Below, piece by piece: positions 34,301 to 44,932 of a DNA stretch of 64,000 nucleotides. The first letter of the stretch is position 1; each line of letters begins with the position of its first letter. The position numbers and the translations under genes were made by a program. The DNA is from Ochromonas danica (taxonomy: Eukaryota > Sar > Chrysophyceae > Chromulinales > Chromulinaceae), in contig VKHL01000011.1 in NCBI GenBank assembly GCA_015146655.1, positions 5,819 through 69,818 on the forward strand, in the 5' to 3' direction. Under the pieces are notes generated by a model. The model searched no databases. It had not been told where the DNA came from and was given only the letters and a program-made list of their open reading frames with translations.

Positions 34301-34615
34301 ATGCATATCTTGTTTAAAATCCCTCTTTATCTTTTAGGCTTTGTTATTGCACAGGCTTCTCCTTTATGGGGGTCTATTCTTGTTCAGTTCATGGGCAGAG
34401 GCATGGGTATGACTGTGAGAGGTGAGAGTGGTGCGAATGTGACATTCGAGTCTTGGGTCCCTCATAATAAGAGAGACACTTTCTTTGTCTACCTCTACAA
34501 GCTCAGTGGAACAGCTCCCTGGGCGATGTTTCTGCCCATAGTGGGGTGTTTCTATGTCTTCTACCCTCCGCTGGCTGCTCTGGCGCTACTGTCTCACCAT
34601 CTCCTCTCTATCTAA
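34301..34615 (+). CDS. Small tandem-repeated membrane protein, copy 3 (unknown function)
   Basis: Encodes 104 residues, the most divergent copy. It keeps MHILFKIPLYL, AQASPLWG, the SWVPHxKRxTxF middle, GxAPWxMxxPxxGCxYVFYPPLxALA, and the terminal LLSI. Conservation across this divergence indicates selection on the protein. It is immediately followed by a C-rich and CA-rich run (34618-34670). Confidence 0.75.
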   Translation: MHILFKIPLYLLGFVIAQASPLWGSILVQFMGRGMGMTVRGESGANVTFESWVPHNKRDTFFVYLYKLSGTAPWAMFLPIVGCFYVFYPPLAALALLSHHLLSI

Positions 34616-35327
34616 CCCCCCGCCCCCCCCCCCCACACACGCACACTTGCGCGCACGTACACAGGCACACACCCTATATCTAATACCAACATTCTTACTG
34701 CTTTTCAAGACAGGTTATCCTCTACCGTATAGTATTATTATACTTCGTTTAACACAAAACTAACACTACACTATATTGAATCAAAAGGTATTTAGACTGT
34801 GATTACTACCAGTTAGACAGCTTGTTAGCATCGTATTGTTAATGATGAGTATTTGTAAGTTTATTAGATTGGCTTTGTTATTCTCATTCTGCTAAATACA
34901 GAGTACTTTCATTCATTACTTCCCATTGTAGTCATACAGGATCGGATCTTCTGAGGTTTTCTCAATTTATTGCTTCACTGTATTAGCTTCATCATATTAT
35001 ATCGAATAATGTCAATCACAGCAGAAGCGCGCAAACATACAAGTCTACTAGACTCTGCGCATGGGGATAATTATGAAATTCCTTAATTGGAAGGCATTCA
35101 CCGAAACGGCAGCAGCGTGAAAGAAGACCAAAAAAGAATAGCTTTCAGTCTCTTGGTGTGAAAGATTCGCATGGTCTACTGTAAGAAAGAGAGAGTCTGA
35201 GAATCTCTTCCCTCAGCCTCTGCCTCTGTCATAATCAATTGATTTATAGACTGCTGGACCTACTACCCTACTACTGACTGACCGACCAACTGCTGACCCT
35301 AGTCAGCATCACATCTCATCGTATGCA
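34616..35327. other. Intergenic with poly-C / CA-rich tract
   Basis: A run of mostly C (34617-34634) grades into CA/GCAC dinucleotides up to about 34670. The rest is AT-rich and shows no gene. It includes the promoter of the ARM/EF-hand gene. Confidence 0.55.
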
Positions 35328-37340
35328 ATGATAGAAGAAGAGAGTAACTTAGAAATTGTCAATCGATTGGTCTTGGAGTTGTCTTTAGTGACAGCCCAAC
35401 CCATAGCTGCCAAAGGCAGGAACTATATTCATGCTACCGCTTCTGCGAGTGCCATGGCTTTTCATACATCTCATATGAATAAGAAAGACCTACGTGCCTT
35501 TGAGTGGACAATAGGTCCTTTGATTAGCTTACTTATCGTTGATATTGAAGACCCTGTAGCTACTAAAGCTGCCTTAGCTCTTCGTTCTTTGATGGCTAGC
35601 AGAGTATGTATGGGTAGACTGCTTGAAAGTGGTGGATTAAATAGTATTGCTCGTACATTAGATATTGTATTAAATAAATATTCTTCTGAGTTACGTACGC
35701 CAGGAGAAGTTCGAAATCTTGTGGAACATCTTGGAGTTTGTTATCGTGAAGTTGCTCGATTTTATCCATGGGAGTTAGTGAATTTGGGTTCGTTGAGACA
35801 CTGTGTTTTGATGTTACGCTTTGGTGATGTCATTATCCAGACTGCATCCTGTGCAACGCTAGCGTCAATGTCAAAAGATCTTGAAATTTGTAAACAAATG
35901 TTTAGCTATGGGGCAATCAAGCCTTTATTGAATGTTAGTGATGCGAAAGTAACGAATGATGCTTGTATGCTTGCGGGATTGGGATGCATTGTGCAATTAT
36001 GTCAAATTCGAGAGATTGCTGCACGCATGGTTCAGATTGGTGTTGTACCAGTATTGGAGAGTGCTTTACATAAGCATGAAGGGTTTTCACATCAAGCTAT
36101 TCGAGAAAAGGCACTTTATGCCTTGGGATTTCTGGCACACCTCGATCAACTGCGAACTTCTCTGTGTACGTCATCTATGTTAGAAGGCATTCGGCATGAG
36201 TTTCATAATGGGACACTTGGGGAACAGACTACCATTTTGCAACTGCTCCAACTGGTCCATAATCGCTACTCTGCGGAGAGAGAGACTGTTTTGGATATTC
36301 GCGATGACCTCATTCTTCTTTTGAAGAAAGGTCCATGGCATGCTCGCTATCTCTCTGTCAAAGCTATTTGCGTTCTATATCAGACGCATGAAGACAGACT
36401 GTACTTAGTGGAGAACGGTCTGGTAGAGGCAGTGTTTGCGGTGATTGATGAGAAAGGAGATGATCTGCAAGAAGCCCCAATAGTTTGCTTCTTATACCTC
36501 TGCACTCATCCTCATCTACCAACTGTATTGATCAATAAAGGTGTGATGCGGATTGCAGTGAGACTTCTCTATGCCGAAGACGCCATCATAAGAGAGCTTT
36601 GTGTGGTGCTCTTGAGAGCTCTTGTTTTATACAACCCCAAAGAAATACAACAAGCAATACCACCAGACAAACAATATCTTCTACAGAGAGACGAGTTTAA
36701 TCCTCAGATCTATGGAGGAGAATATGGTGGAATGATAGAAGAGTACTTGCAGGAAATTGTCGAAAATCGTCGTGATCAGGCCTATCTTATGTTACAATTT
36801 GATCCAGAAGATAAAGAAAGACTTAAGATAACAGATGAAGAATTGGAATCTTTCCAAAATACTTTCATGGAACTGGACGTGGAATGTAAGGGTTGGTTGG
36901 GTTTGGATGAGTTGAAGATGTTAATCGTCTTGATGGGTGAAGAATTGGACCGAGAGGAGTTAGATCAACTTTTAAAAGATTATGATTTGGACCATTCAGG
37001 CAATTTAGACTTCTATGAATTTGTATATATGATGAAGGATTGGAACAGGCGCTTCGGAGAGGGATGGAAGCGCACTTTTAATCAGTTTACCAAGAGGGGT
37101 CCTGTTGGAAAGGCGGCTCGGCATTTCAAGACATGGTGGCACAAGGACAAGGTCGAAAAAGCTCAGATCGCGCAAGTCAAGCAAAGGAAGTTGGCTCAAG
37201 AGGCTGATATGGCGGCTTTAAGAATGAAGTACATGCCACATGAGCAGCTCAACGCTAAGCGAGATCGGGAAAGCTATTTACGTGCTGCGGGGATCAGCTC
37301 TTCACCGCAGTATTCTTACAAACTCCCTCCCATAAAGTAA
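35328..37340 (+). CDS. Armadillo-like repeat protein with C-terminal EF-hand pair
   Basis: The single exon encodes 670 residues. Residues about 50-460 are helical repeats of armadillo type (for example VATKAALALRSLMASRVCMGRLLESGG and TASCATLASMSKDLEICKQMFSYG). Residues about 500-570 form an EF-hand pair. The first loop is atypical (DVECKGWLGLDEL, with Lys at position 5). The second is canonical (DLDHSGNLDFYEF). A basic, helical tail follows, with YKLPPIK at the end. It is probably a calcium-responsive scaffold. Function and partner are not known, and there is no targeting sequence. Confidence 0.78.
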   Translation: MIEEESNLEIVNRLVLELSLVTAQPIAAKGRNYIHATASASAMAFHTSHMNKKDLRAFEWTIGPLISLLIVDIEDPVATKAALALRSLMASRVCMGRLLESGGLNSIARTLDIVLNKYSSELRTPGEVRNLVEHLGVCYREVARFYPWELVNLGSLRHCVLMLRFGDVIIQTASCATLASMSKDLEICKQMFSYGAIKPLLNVSDAKVTNDACMLAGLGCIVQLCQIREIAARMVQIGVVPVLESALHKHEGFSHQAIREKALYALGFLAHLDQLRTSLCTSSMLEGIRHEFHNGTLGEQTTILQLLQLVHNRYSAERETVLDIRDDLILLLKKGPWHARYLSVKAICVLYQTHEDRLYLVENGLVEAVFAVIDEKGDDLQEAPIVCFLYLCTHPHLPTVLINKGVMRIAVRLLYAEDAIIRELCVVLLRALVLYNPKEIQQAIPPDKQYLLQRDEFNPQIYGGEYGGMIEEYLQEIVENRRDQAYLMLQFDPEDKERLKITDEELESFQNTFMELDVECKGWLGLDELKMLIVLMGEELDREELDQLLKDYDLDHSGNLDFYEFVYMMKDWNRRFGEGWKRTFNQFTKRGPVGKAARHFKTWWHKDKVEKAQIAQVKQRKLAQEADMAALRMKYMPHEQLNAKRDRESYLRAAGISSSPQYSYKLPPIK

Positions 37341-37729
37341 ACCTCAGGTGTAAATCTATCAGAAATGTGAAAATTGTAATTATTACCAGCACAGAGTAGA
37401 GAGTTCTCCTGATCCGCTTTTGCCAAGAGAGAGATACGACTTTGAAACATCAAAGTGTTACTTTATCAACGACTATTGCTTTCTCCCAGCGGGGTTCATT
37501 CATCATCAGTTTTGTTCAACTCTACCTCCAACATCCTCTTGATGACTGACCATTTTAGTTCCCACAACTACTACTACTACTGCCACAGTACAGTACAGTA
37601 GAAGATGTTCCTACCACAATCAATTAGACTTAACTACTGAGTCTTCCCAAGGATTCAGTTTCTTTCGTCTTCTTCCTTCAATCAGAACATTCCTCATCAG
37701 AACATCATCGTCATTATCATTTCATCATC
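37341..37729. other. Intergenic, nothing recognised
   Basis: About 390 bp upstream of the second APC permease. Pyrimidine- and CAT-rich just before the start. It holds a CTACTACTACTA run and GTACAGTACAGTA near 37566-37602. Confidence 0.45.
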
Positions 37730-39310
37730 ATGGATGGTAATCGAGTTCAACCTGATTCCAAATCAGCTACTGTACGAAGTCTAGAAGAGGTTGAAACACT
37801 CAAAACAAAAGAAGTCATCACATTGAAATACTCTGCTTCCTCTCTTCAAGTCTTCTTTATGGGTATTAGTATCATCGTAGGTGGGCAATTCATGGGATGG
37901 AATAAAGCTCTCACTATGGGGTTATGGGAATGTATGATCGGGCTAGCTATTGTCTCGGTAGGCTATTTCTGTTTGACCTTTTGTCTAGCAGAGATGACCT
38001 CTATTTTACCCTTTGCTGGTGGATCATTTGGATATGTACGTTGTTCCTTAGGTCCACGTGTAGGTTATAATGTGGGGTTTTGTGAAAGTGTTGCGTATAT
38101 TCTCTTTGTAGCCGCAGCATTAGATAATATTGATGAATTACTTCGTCTTGGCTTGAATTTACCCTCTGATGCATCATTCTATATCTATATTGCCTTCTAC
38201 CTAATAGGGATACCTATTATGTGTATGGGAGGTCCATGGATATGGTGGTTTAGTACAATCGTCTCTATCCTTGCCATGGGATTAGTAGGTGTCTATTGTA
38301 TTTCAAATATCCATCATGATAATGCGATGCAATTCTCATCCAATCATCATGTAGGACAAAGTATGATGAGTTATTTGAAATGGTTACCTTTATTAACATG
38401 GTTTTTAAAAGGTATTGAACCTGTTACATTAGCATGTAATAATGTTGATCAACCTGGTAAGAAGTTACCAAAAGTAATGATTGGAATCATTATGGTCGTG
38501 ATTCTATCGTCTTTCTTTATCCTTCTGACTACTTGTAGCATTAGTCCATCAGGACCGTTTGATCTAGCAGCACAGGCTCATTTTGCTGGATATGTTTATA
38601 TAGAAGGTCTAAAATTGAAATCTCGACCTCTATGGGCTGGATTGTTAGCCTTGCCTGCATGTATTGGTACAGCTTATGGTTATATCTATGCCTTTGGACA
38701 ACAATTACATTCCTTAGCTCAATCAGGTCTTGCTCCATCATTCTTAAAACATTGTTGTGGTGCTTATGATGCACCTTATGCTGCAGTGATTGCTGGATCC
38801 ATTGTTAGTCTGTTAGTGACTTATATGTTACGTATCTTTGTCGATAATATTGCTGGGACATTATTTGGGATGTGTATGTTAAGTACTTGTATGGTGAATG
38901 TTAGTCTATGTATGGCCTATTATGTCTTTAAAGACCGTTATTCTGGATTAGAGCATGAGTTTATCAATCCATTTGGAATTATCTCTGCTATTCTAGGTGG
39001 ATTGATTTTTGCATTTATTGCAATAACTATTGCCTTCTTTCGTGAGGATAATTATATAGCTTTACTCTTCTTTATTGTTATTATGATAATAGGTATGCTA
39101 TATTATCAATTTGTTGCCAGAAAGACAGAATGTTTTTCAAAAGAAGAACAACAAAAGTTTTTCAAAGCGTATGTACTAAATGCTAATGTGATGAAAAGAA
39201 AAGGTCAAAATAAGAAAAGAAAGCATAATTCTATTGCTCCTTCAACTACTACTGCTGCTGTTACAAGAGGAGATAATAATGTGTCTAATATGCGATCAAC
39301 ACTAAATTAG
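37730..39310 (+). CDS. APC-superfamily amino acid/amine permease, short-tailed paralogue
   Basis: The single exon encodes 526 residues with about 12 membrane segments. The start region KEVITLKYSASSLQVFFMGISIIVGG is followed by FCLTFCLAEMTSILPFAGGSFGYVRCSLG, the APC core with the conserved Glu-Met/Ile-Thr-Ser-Pro-Phe block also found in the gene at 5313-8013. The protein ends with a short basic tail (MKRKGQNKKRKH). The paralogue 30 kb away has introns at three positions; this gene has none, so one of them has gained or lost introns. Similarity to ethanolamine or amino acid permeases is general, and the substrate is unknown. Confidence 0.86.
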   Translation: MDGNRVQPDSKSATVRSLEEVETLKTKEVITLKYSASSLQVFFMGISIIVGGQFMGWNKALTMGLWECMIGLAIVSVGYFCLTFCLAEMTSILPFAGGSFGYVRCSLGPRVGYNVGFCESVAYILFVAAALDNIDELLRLGLNLPSDASFYIYIAFYLIGIPIMCMGGPWIWWFSTIVSILAMGLVGVYCISNIHHDNAMQFSSNHHVGQSMMSYLKWLPLLTWFLKGIEPVTLACNNVDQPGKKLPKVMIGIIMVVILSSFFILLTTCSISPSGPFDLAAQAHFAGYVYIEGLKLKSRPLWAGLLALPACIGTAYGYIYAFGQQLHSLAQSGLAPSFLKHCCGAYDAPYAAVIAGSIVSLLVTYMLRIFVDNIAGTLFGMCMLSTCMVNVSLCMAYYVFKDRYSGLEHEFINPFGIISAILGGLIFAFIAITIAFFREDNYIALLFFIVIMIIGMLYYQFVARKTECFSKEEQQKFFKAYVLNANVMKRKGQNKKRKHNSIAPSTTTAAVTRGDNNVSNMRSTLN

Positions 39311-39826
39311 ACGAATTGTCTTGTCAGAATGCGTTGATCGCGCGTGGTCTCAAAAACCAGGCCAAACTTTCGAAATTCAATGGAAATTTCAAATGAAATT
39401 CGATCAAAATCGGCTCTGTAGAATCCCGAAAGTTTGGCTTCTGACTCTGGAACGAGACTTCATTGTGTGCTGTTGTATGGTGATGTTCATTGTCTGGGTA
39501 CTAAGTGGATGATCACAATTCAAAATAGCTTCGTCTGTCTGGTGCTATTCCTCACAAGTTTCAACTTTGCTCTGAACAAGCAAACTTTTATTAATTTCTG
39601 TTATTGTTGATTGTAAGTGATCATAATACATCGTAGTGATAGGATGGTTTGTTATTGTTAAACATCCTACTATCACCACTCGTTTGATTTCATCCTATAG
39701 ATGTGTATGTATGTTTGTCGCTTGCTTCTTTATGGTATTGTCTGGTTTATTATATTACTAACATTTCATGAGGATAGTGATGGTAATGAGTTGATTGACA
39801 ATCCTGTGTACTTCAATGATATATGA

Positions 39827-39895
<69 letters not shown>

Positions 39896-40283
39896 AAAGC
39901 GACATGATCATTATTTTCTAATAGTAGAAAGAGAGCAAGTAATATTAACTATTATAGTATACACTCTCTCATGTACATGTACATCATCTATGTAACTATT
40001 ACACGTGCACTATCTCATCAGAACCAACAACACAGAACAGCTTCAGCACATGTCATCATATCACAACGACAACATTACACACTTCATCACCATAAGCAGC
40101 TCAAACCAAATCCTCTGCACATTATTAACCCAATGGAGCAAAACACAAAGACATCGTCATTATACGGTAAGTCTCTCTGGCCTCTCTAGTTTATGTGTTG
40201 CATGGAGTAGTCGCACTTCTTATCTTGGTATCAGGCATAATACTGGAGGTGATCCTAAGCGAACACTCTCCCCACCTAACCCT
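39311..40283. other. Intergenic containing a GAT microsatellite and a small hairpin
   Basis: No gene is supported. An imperfect inverted repeat (GTGATAGGATG ... CATCCTACTATCAC) lies at about 39636-39677. The (GAT)n tract is listed separately. The overlapping small frames at 39971-40481 lie on, or antisense to, the 3' end of the glycosyltransferase gene. Confidence 0.5.
39827..39895. repeat. (GAT)23 microsatellite
   Basis: Sixty-nine bases of uninterrupted GAT/ATG repeat in intergenic DNA. The Met-run frame over it is not a gene. Confidence 0.97.
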
Positions 40284-41615
40284 TTATTCACCAGTACCAC
40301 CAACTATTGCCAATGGCAGAGAAGGAGCGAGAGAGAAGATACAAGCTTTAGTAACTTGCTCACGATCAGTTACCAACTCATTCATATGCATCTGAAAGAG
40401 ACTCTTAGAAAGACCTTCCAAATGAATGGCAAGGTTATCTTGCATCCAAATACTCTTCAAGTGAAAGCCAGCACGATGTAATAGGAAGGAGACGAGATAG
40501 TCATCTTGATAAAAGACCTCAGGACATTCTCTGTGTAAAATCTGCACAATCTCTTGAACATGAACTAAACTAAGTGCTAATTGACTATTGTAATGTTCTT
40601 GAAGATCTTGTTGAGCTAACCAATAAGTATCAACTCCTTGTAAATGTTGTACTATTTGAAGATCTTGTGTTAATAATCCTCTATTATTATATGTTGGATA
40701 ATAGACAAGACGATAATCCTCTGCAAAGTTTGTTAACACCATTGGTGATCTGCTTCTGTTATTACTATTACTATTATTACTATGGTTATCATCATATTGT
40801 ATCCTATACCACCATTGAATATACTTCCTAACACTATAAGGTTGATATCCTACATCATCATCTGCAAAGATCCAAAAGTCTGGTAACATCTCATGAGATG
40901 GAAAACAAGTAGGATTGACCTGTTCTTCTAACACTCCCATGAACTTTGTGATTGGACCCCAATCTTGATCCATAGAGATAATATGAACTTTGTCACTTTG
41001 CCATAATGACATGGCCTTCTTCTTCAATTTCTCTTCTAACAAGGAAGAATAAGACAGACTGTCACTGTCACTATTATCATCATTGTTATCAAGAGTGGTC
41101 ATCGTCTTCTTCTTCCGTCTGAATCTCTTGTAGGTCTTTGGGATAAACAGACAAATTCGACTAATAGGATAGTCTTGTTTCAACCAAGTCTCTAAGCTTC
41201 GATGAATTTCAGTGAAGCGAGGAGGAATAGATGTGATGGCAATGCCAATGCGCCAGTTAGGCAGAGAGGAGGAGAAGTCACTGCTTTCACCACTACCACT
41301 ACTAATAACACTACTAGCACTACTACTACCAACACCATTATCAACACCACTGCGAGCATCACTACTACTACCAACACCATCAATAGTTGTCCAGGTGGTA
41401 GTAGTGTTAGTAGTAGAGGGGGTGGTGATTGGCAGAGTAGTGAAGGTCTCAGGCAAGTGCTGAGATAGAACAGATGGAAAAAAAGAGATAATAGTAACCA
41501 TGAGCAACCAAAAGAACAGAAGAAAGAATCTATTGAATCTATAGCGAGAGATCACCCAGACATGATCACCATCACAACCAAAGAAAAGAAAGATCCTATT
41601 TATGATATTCATCAT
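40284..41615 (-). CDS. GT-A-fold glycosyltransferase-like type II membrane protein
   Basis: The single exon encodes 443 residues. Residues about 30-50 are a signal anchor (FFLLFFWLLMVTIISFF), then a Ser/Thr/Asn-rich stem to about 130. The domain begins WRIGIAITSIPPRF, continues SLETWLKQDYPISRICLFIPKTY, and has a nucleotide-sugar/metal motif FWIFADDDVGY (DxD type), then YQDDYLVSFLLHRAGF as the probable acceptor-side motif. This resembles uncharacterised GT2/GT-A-like proteins of algae. Golgi location is expected from the topology. Two acidic or Ser/Asn-rich inserts (codons rich in simple repeats) interrupt the domain. Donor and acceptor are unknown. Confidence 0.75.
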   Translation of the reverse strand: MMNIINRIFLFFGCDGDHVWVISRYRFNRFFLLFFWLLMVTIISFFPSVLSQHLPETFTTLPITTPSTTNTTTTWTTIDGVGSSSDARSGVDNGVGSSSASSVISSGSGESSDFSSSLPNWRIGIAITSIPPRFTEIHRSLETWLKQDYPISRICLFIPKTYKRFRRKKKTMTTLDNNDDNSDSDSLSYSSLLEEKLKKKAMSLWQSDKVHIISMDQDWGPITKFMGVLEEQVNPTCFPSHEMLPDFWIFADDDVGYQPYSVRKYIQWWYRIQYDDNHSNNSNSNNRSRSPMVLTNFAEDYRLVYYPTYNNRGLLTQDLQIVQHLQGVDTYWLAQQDLQEHYNSQLALSLVHVQEIVQILHRECPEVFYQDDYLVSFLLHRAGFHLKSIWMQDNLAIHLEGLSKSLFQMHMNELVTDREQVTKACIFSLAPSLPLAIVGGTGE

Positions 41616-41865
41616 ATACAGTCTTCACTAGGAGATCAGTTGCCAATTCTATAGTGTGAATTAATTGTTGACAGTCATTTATCTCCCAACAATCATTAAT
41701 CACACGAAAATCTCCTTTTTAGCATGGTGAATAGGCTTTACAAATCATCAATCTGGACTTTTCATCTCCTCACCTACCCCACAGACTGCAATCATCCAAT
41801 GTCGATCTTTTCAGACAATCATCAGAATTGCTGTTTGTTATTGTGATTGTTGTAAGTGAGAAGCA

Positions 41866-42582
41866 ATGAGTGTTATTTGGCAGTTACCAGGAGATATTCT
41901 TCACAGTGTTTATAGCGAGTGGTTGGGATGGAAGGATGTGTCAAGATTGGTGAAAGGTTCCAATGAAGATTGGGCTTTTTGTTTATCTCATGTATTGACA
42001 AGAAGACAGTACAAGAAAGTGACTTTACAACTAAAAGAAGACTATTATCATCCAGTGGAGAGTCTGAGGTCTGTACTTGAAGAATACGAGATCTTAGAAA
42101 CTAATGCATCAGAGGCTACCTTGATCTCCCTACTACAGGATCTTCCCCATTTGGATTGTTTATATCTTAGGCGTTTCGATGACAATCACTATACTGATGC
42201 TACATTTGCAGCCATCATACAGCATGTAGCGAAGAGTCTGACAAAGTTTGAGGTGGTATCTGGTGATATGGACATGAATGGCTTCAGCCGCTTTGATAGG
42301 TTTATGAGTGAGTTGATCAAGAAATGTGAATTGTTGACGAGCTTAACAATCTGTAGATGTGGATTGGAGAGTCTAGTAGCAGTATCGAAGCATTCTAGTC
42401 TGAGATTGGCGGTGTTAACTACGGATCCATCAGTACCCGAAGAGATGCTGGACGGATTGCTACTGGATGAGAAAGTTATGTGGCCTTCTACTCTAGAAAT
42501 AGCAGCTGTCATATCATATATGCGTATATTCGCTTATGAGTTCAATGAGAAATCCCGTCACTGGAGCAAACAAGGGATGTAG
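41866..42582 (+). CDS. F-box/LRR-like protein
   Basis: Encodes 238 residues. The N-terminus, LPGDILHSVYSEWLGWKDVSRL, has F-box-like spacing. It is followed by degenerate leucine-rich repeats (LPHLDCLYLRRFDDNHYTDA, CELLTSLTICRCGLESL). It ends with a conserved-looking YEFNEKSRHWSKQGM that recurs, diverged, in the decayed copy downstream. Full-length relatives usually carry more LRRs, so this copy may be truncated. A substrate-receptor role in ubiquitin ligases is possible but unproven. Confidence 0.62.
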   Translation: MSVIWQLPGDILHSVYSEWLGWKDVSRLVKGSNEDWAFCLSHVLTRRQYKKVTLQLKEDYYHPVESLRSVLEEYEILETNASEATLISLLQDLPHLDCLYLRRFDDNHYTDATFAAIIQHVAKSLTKFEVVSGDMDMNGFSRFDRFMSELIKKCELLTSLTICRCGLESLVAVSKHSSLRLAVLTTDPSVPEEMLDGLLLDEKVMWPSTLEIAAVISYMRIFAYEFNEKSRHWSKQGM

Positions 42583-42698
42583 TAGCTTTAGACCACTACT
42601 TTAGTATGTCTACGGGTTGTGGTTACAAGAGTTAGCCTGAAGATAAGAGAAAGCGAAGTGTCTTCTTTATTCGTCATCTATAATATACATCCTTACAT

Positions 42699-42881
42699 AT
42701 GTACTGTTATGATTTTGAACAGTATCTGGTATCACTGGCGACATCGTGTCCAAAGTTGACTCGCTTAGATTTTGATGATAATCTAGTATGCAACATGGAG
42801 AATTTGCTTCTCCTGTATGAACAATGTCCACATCTCCAGGATGTGCCCATATGTGTGGAGCTATTCACACAAACATCGTGA
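42699..42881 (+). pseudogene. LRR fragment
   Basis: A 60-codon frame (LVSLATSCPKLTRLDFDDN, LLLLYEQCPHLQDV) reads as one to two LRRs with no start domain. It lies between the F-box/LRR gene and its decayed copy and is probably a leftover from the same tandem family. It could be a missing C-terminal part of the upstream gene. Confidence 0.5.
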
Positions 42882-42884
42882 GGA

Positions 42885-43449
42885 GGAATATGTCTATATT
42901 GGTGAAAGGATCCTATGATATTTGGGCTGTTTGTTTATCTCATGCATTGAGAAGAAGACATTGAAGTCTTTGCTGAAACCATACGAGATTCATTTGAAGA
43001 CTAATGCACCGGAGGCGGCTTTATCTCTCTACTACAGGATCTTCCCCATTTGAACAGTTTAGGAAATCACTACACGGATGCTACATTGGCAGCCATCATA
43101 AAGCATGGGAAGAGCCTGACTGAGTTACTTATGAAGGAATATTATATGTTACTTACGGTTTTCGGACAAGCTAATGAGTGACTTGATCGAGACATGTCAG
43201 TTGCTTGAGAGGTTAACAATGCATTGTTATGGATTGGAGAGTCTTGTGTCAGTATCGAAGCACTCTAGTCTGAGAAGTGTGGACCTCACCATGACTGAAT
43301 CAGTTCCTATAACGATGTTGGATGGATTGCTGTTGGATGATAAAGTGATATTGCCTTCCAGTCTGGTAACAGCAACTATCGAAGCACACAGATGGTGTTA
43401 TGAGTTCGATATGGAGAAAGCTCGTCACTGGAACAAACGAAGGCTGTAA
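42885..43449 (+). pseudogene. Decayed tandem copy of the F-box/LRR-like gene
   Basis: Nucleotide similarity to 41920-42582 is visible in order: SxLVKGS..WA.CLSHAL.RR, the DLPHLNSL block, NHYTDATLAAIIKHGKSL, then GLESLVSVSKHSSLRSVDLT...MLDGLLLDDKV and the end KARHWNKRRL. The first half has several deletions and frame changes, so no continuous frame spans it. The last 91 codons (43174-43449) remain open. Confidence 0.72.

Positions 43450-44932
<1,483 letters not shown>

Noticed and set aside
40005-40481. 158-codon plus-strand ORF
   Set aside because: It lies largely antisense to the 3' end of the glycosyltransferase gene and has no recognisable domain.
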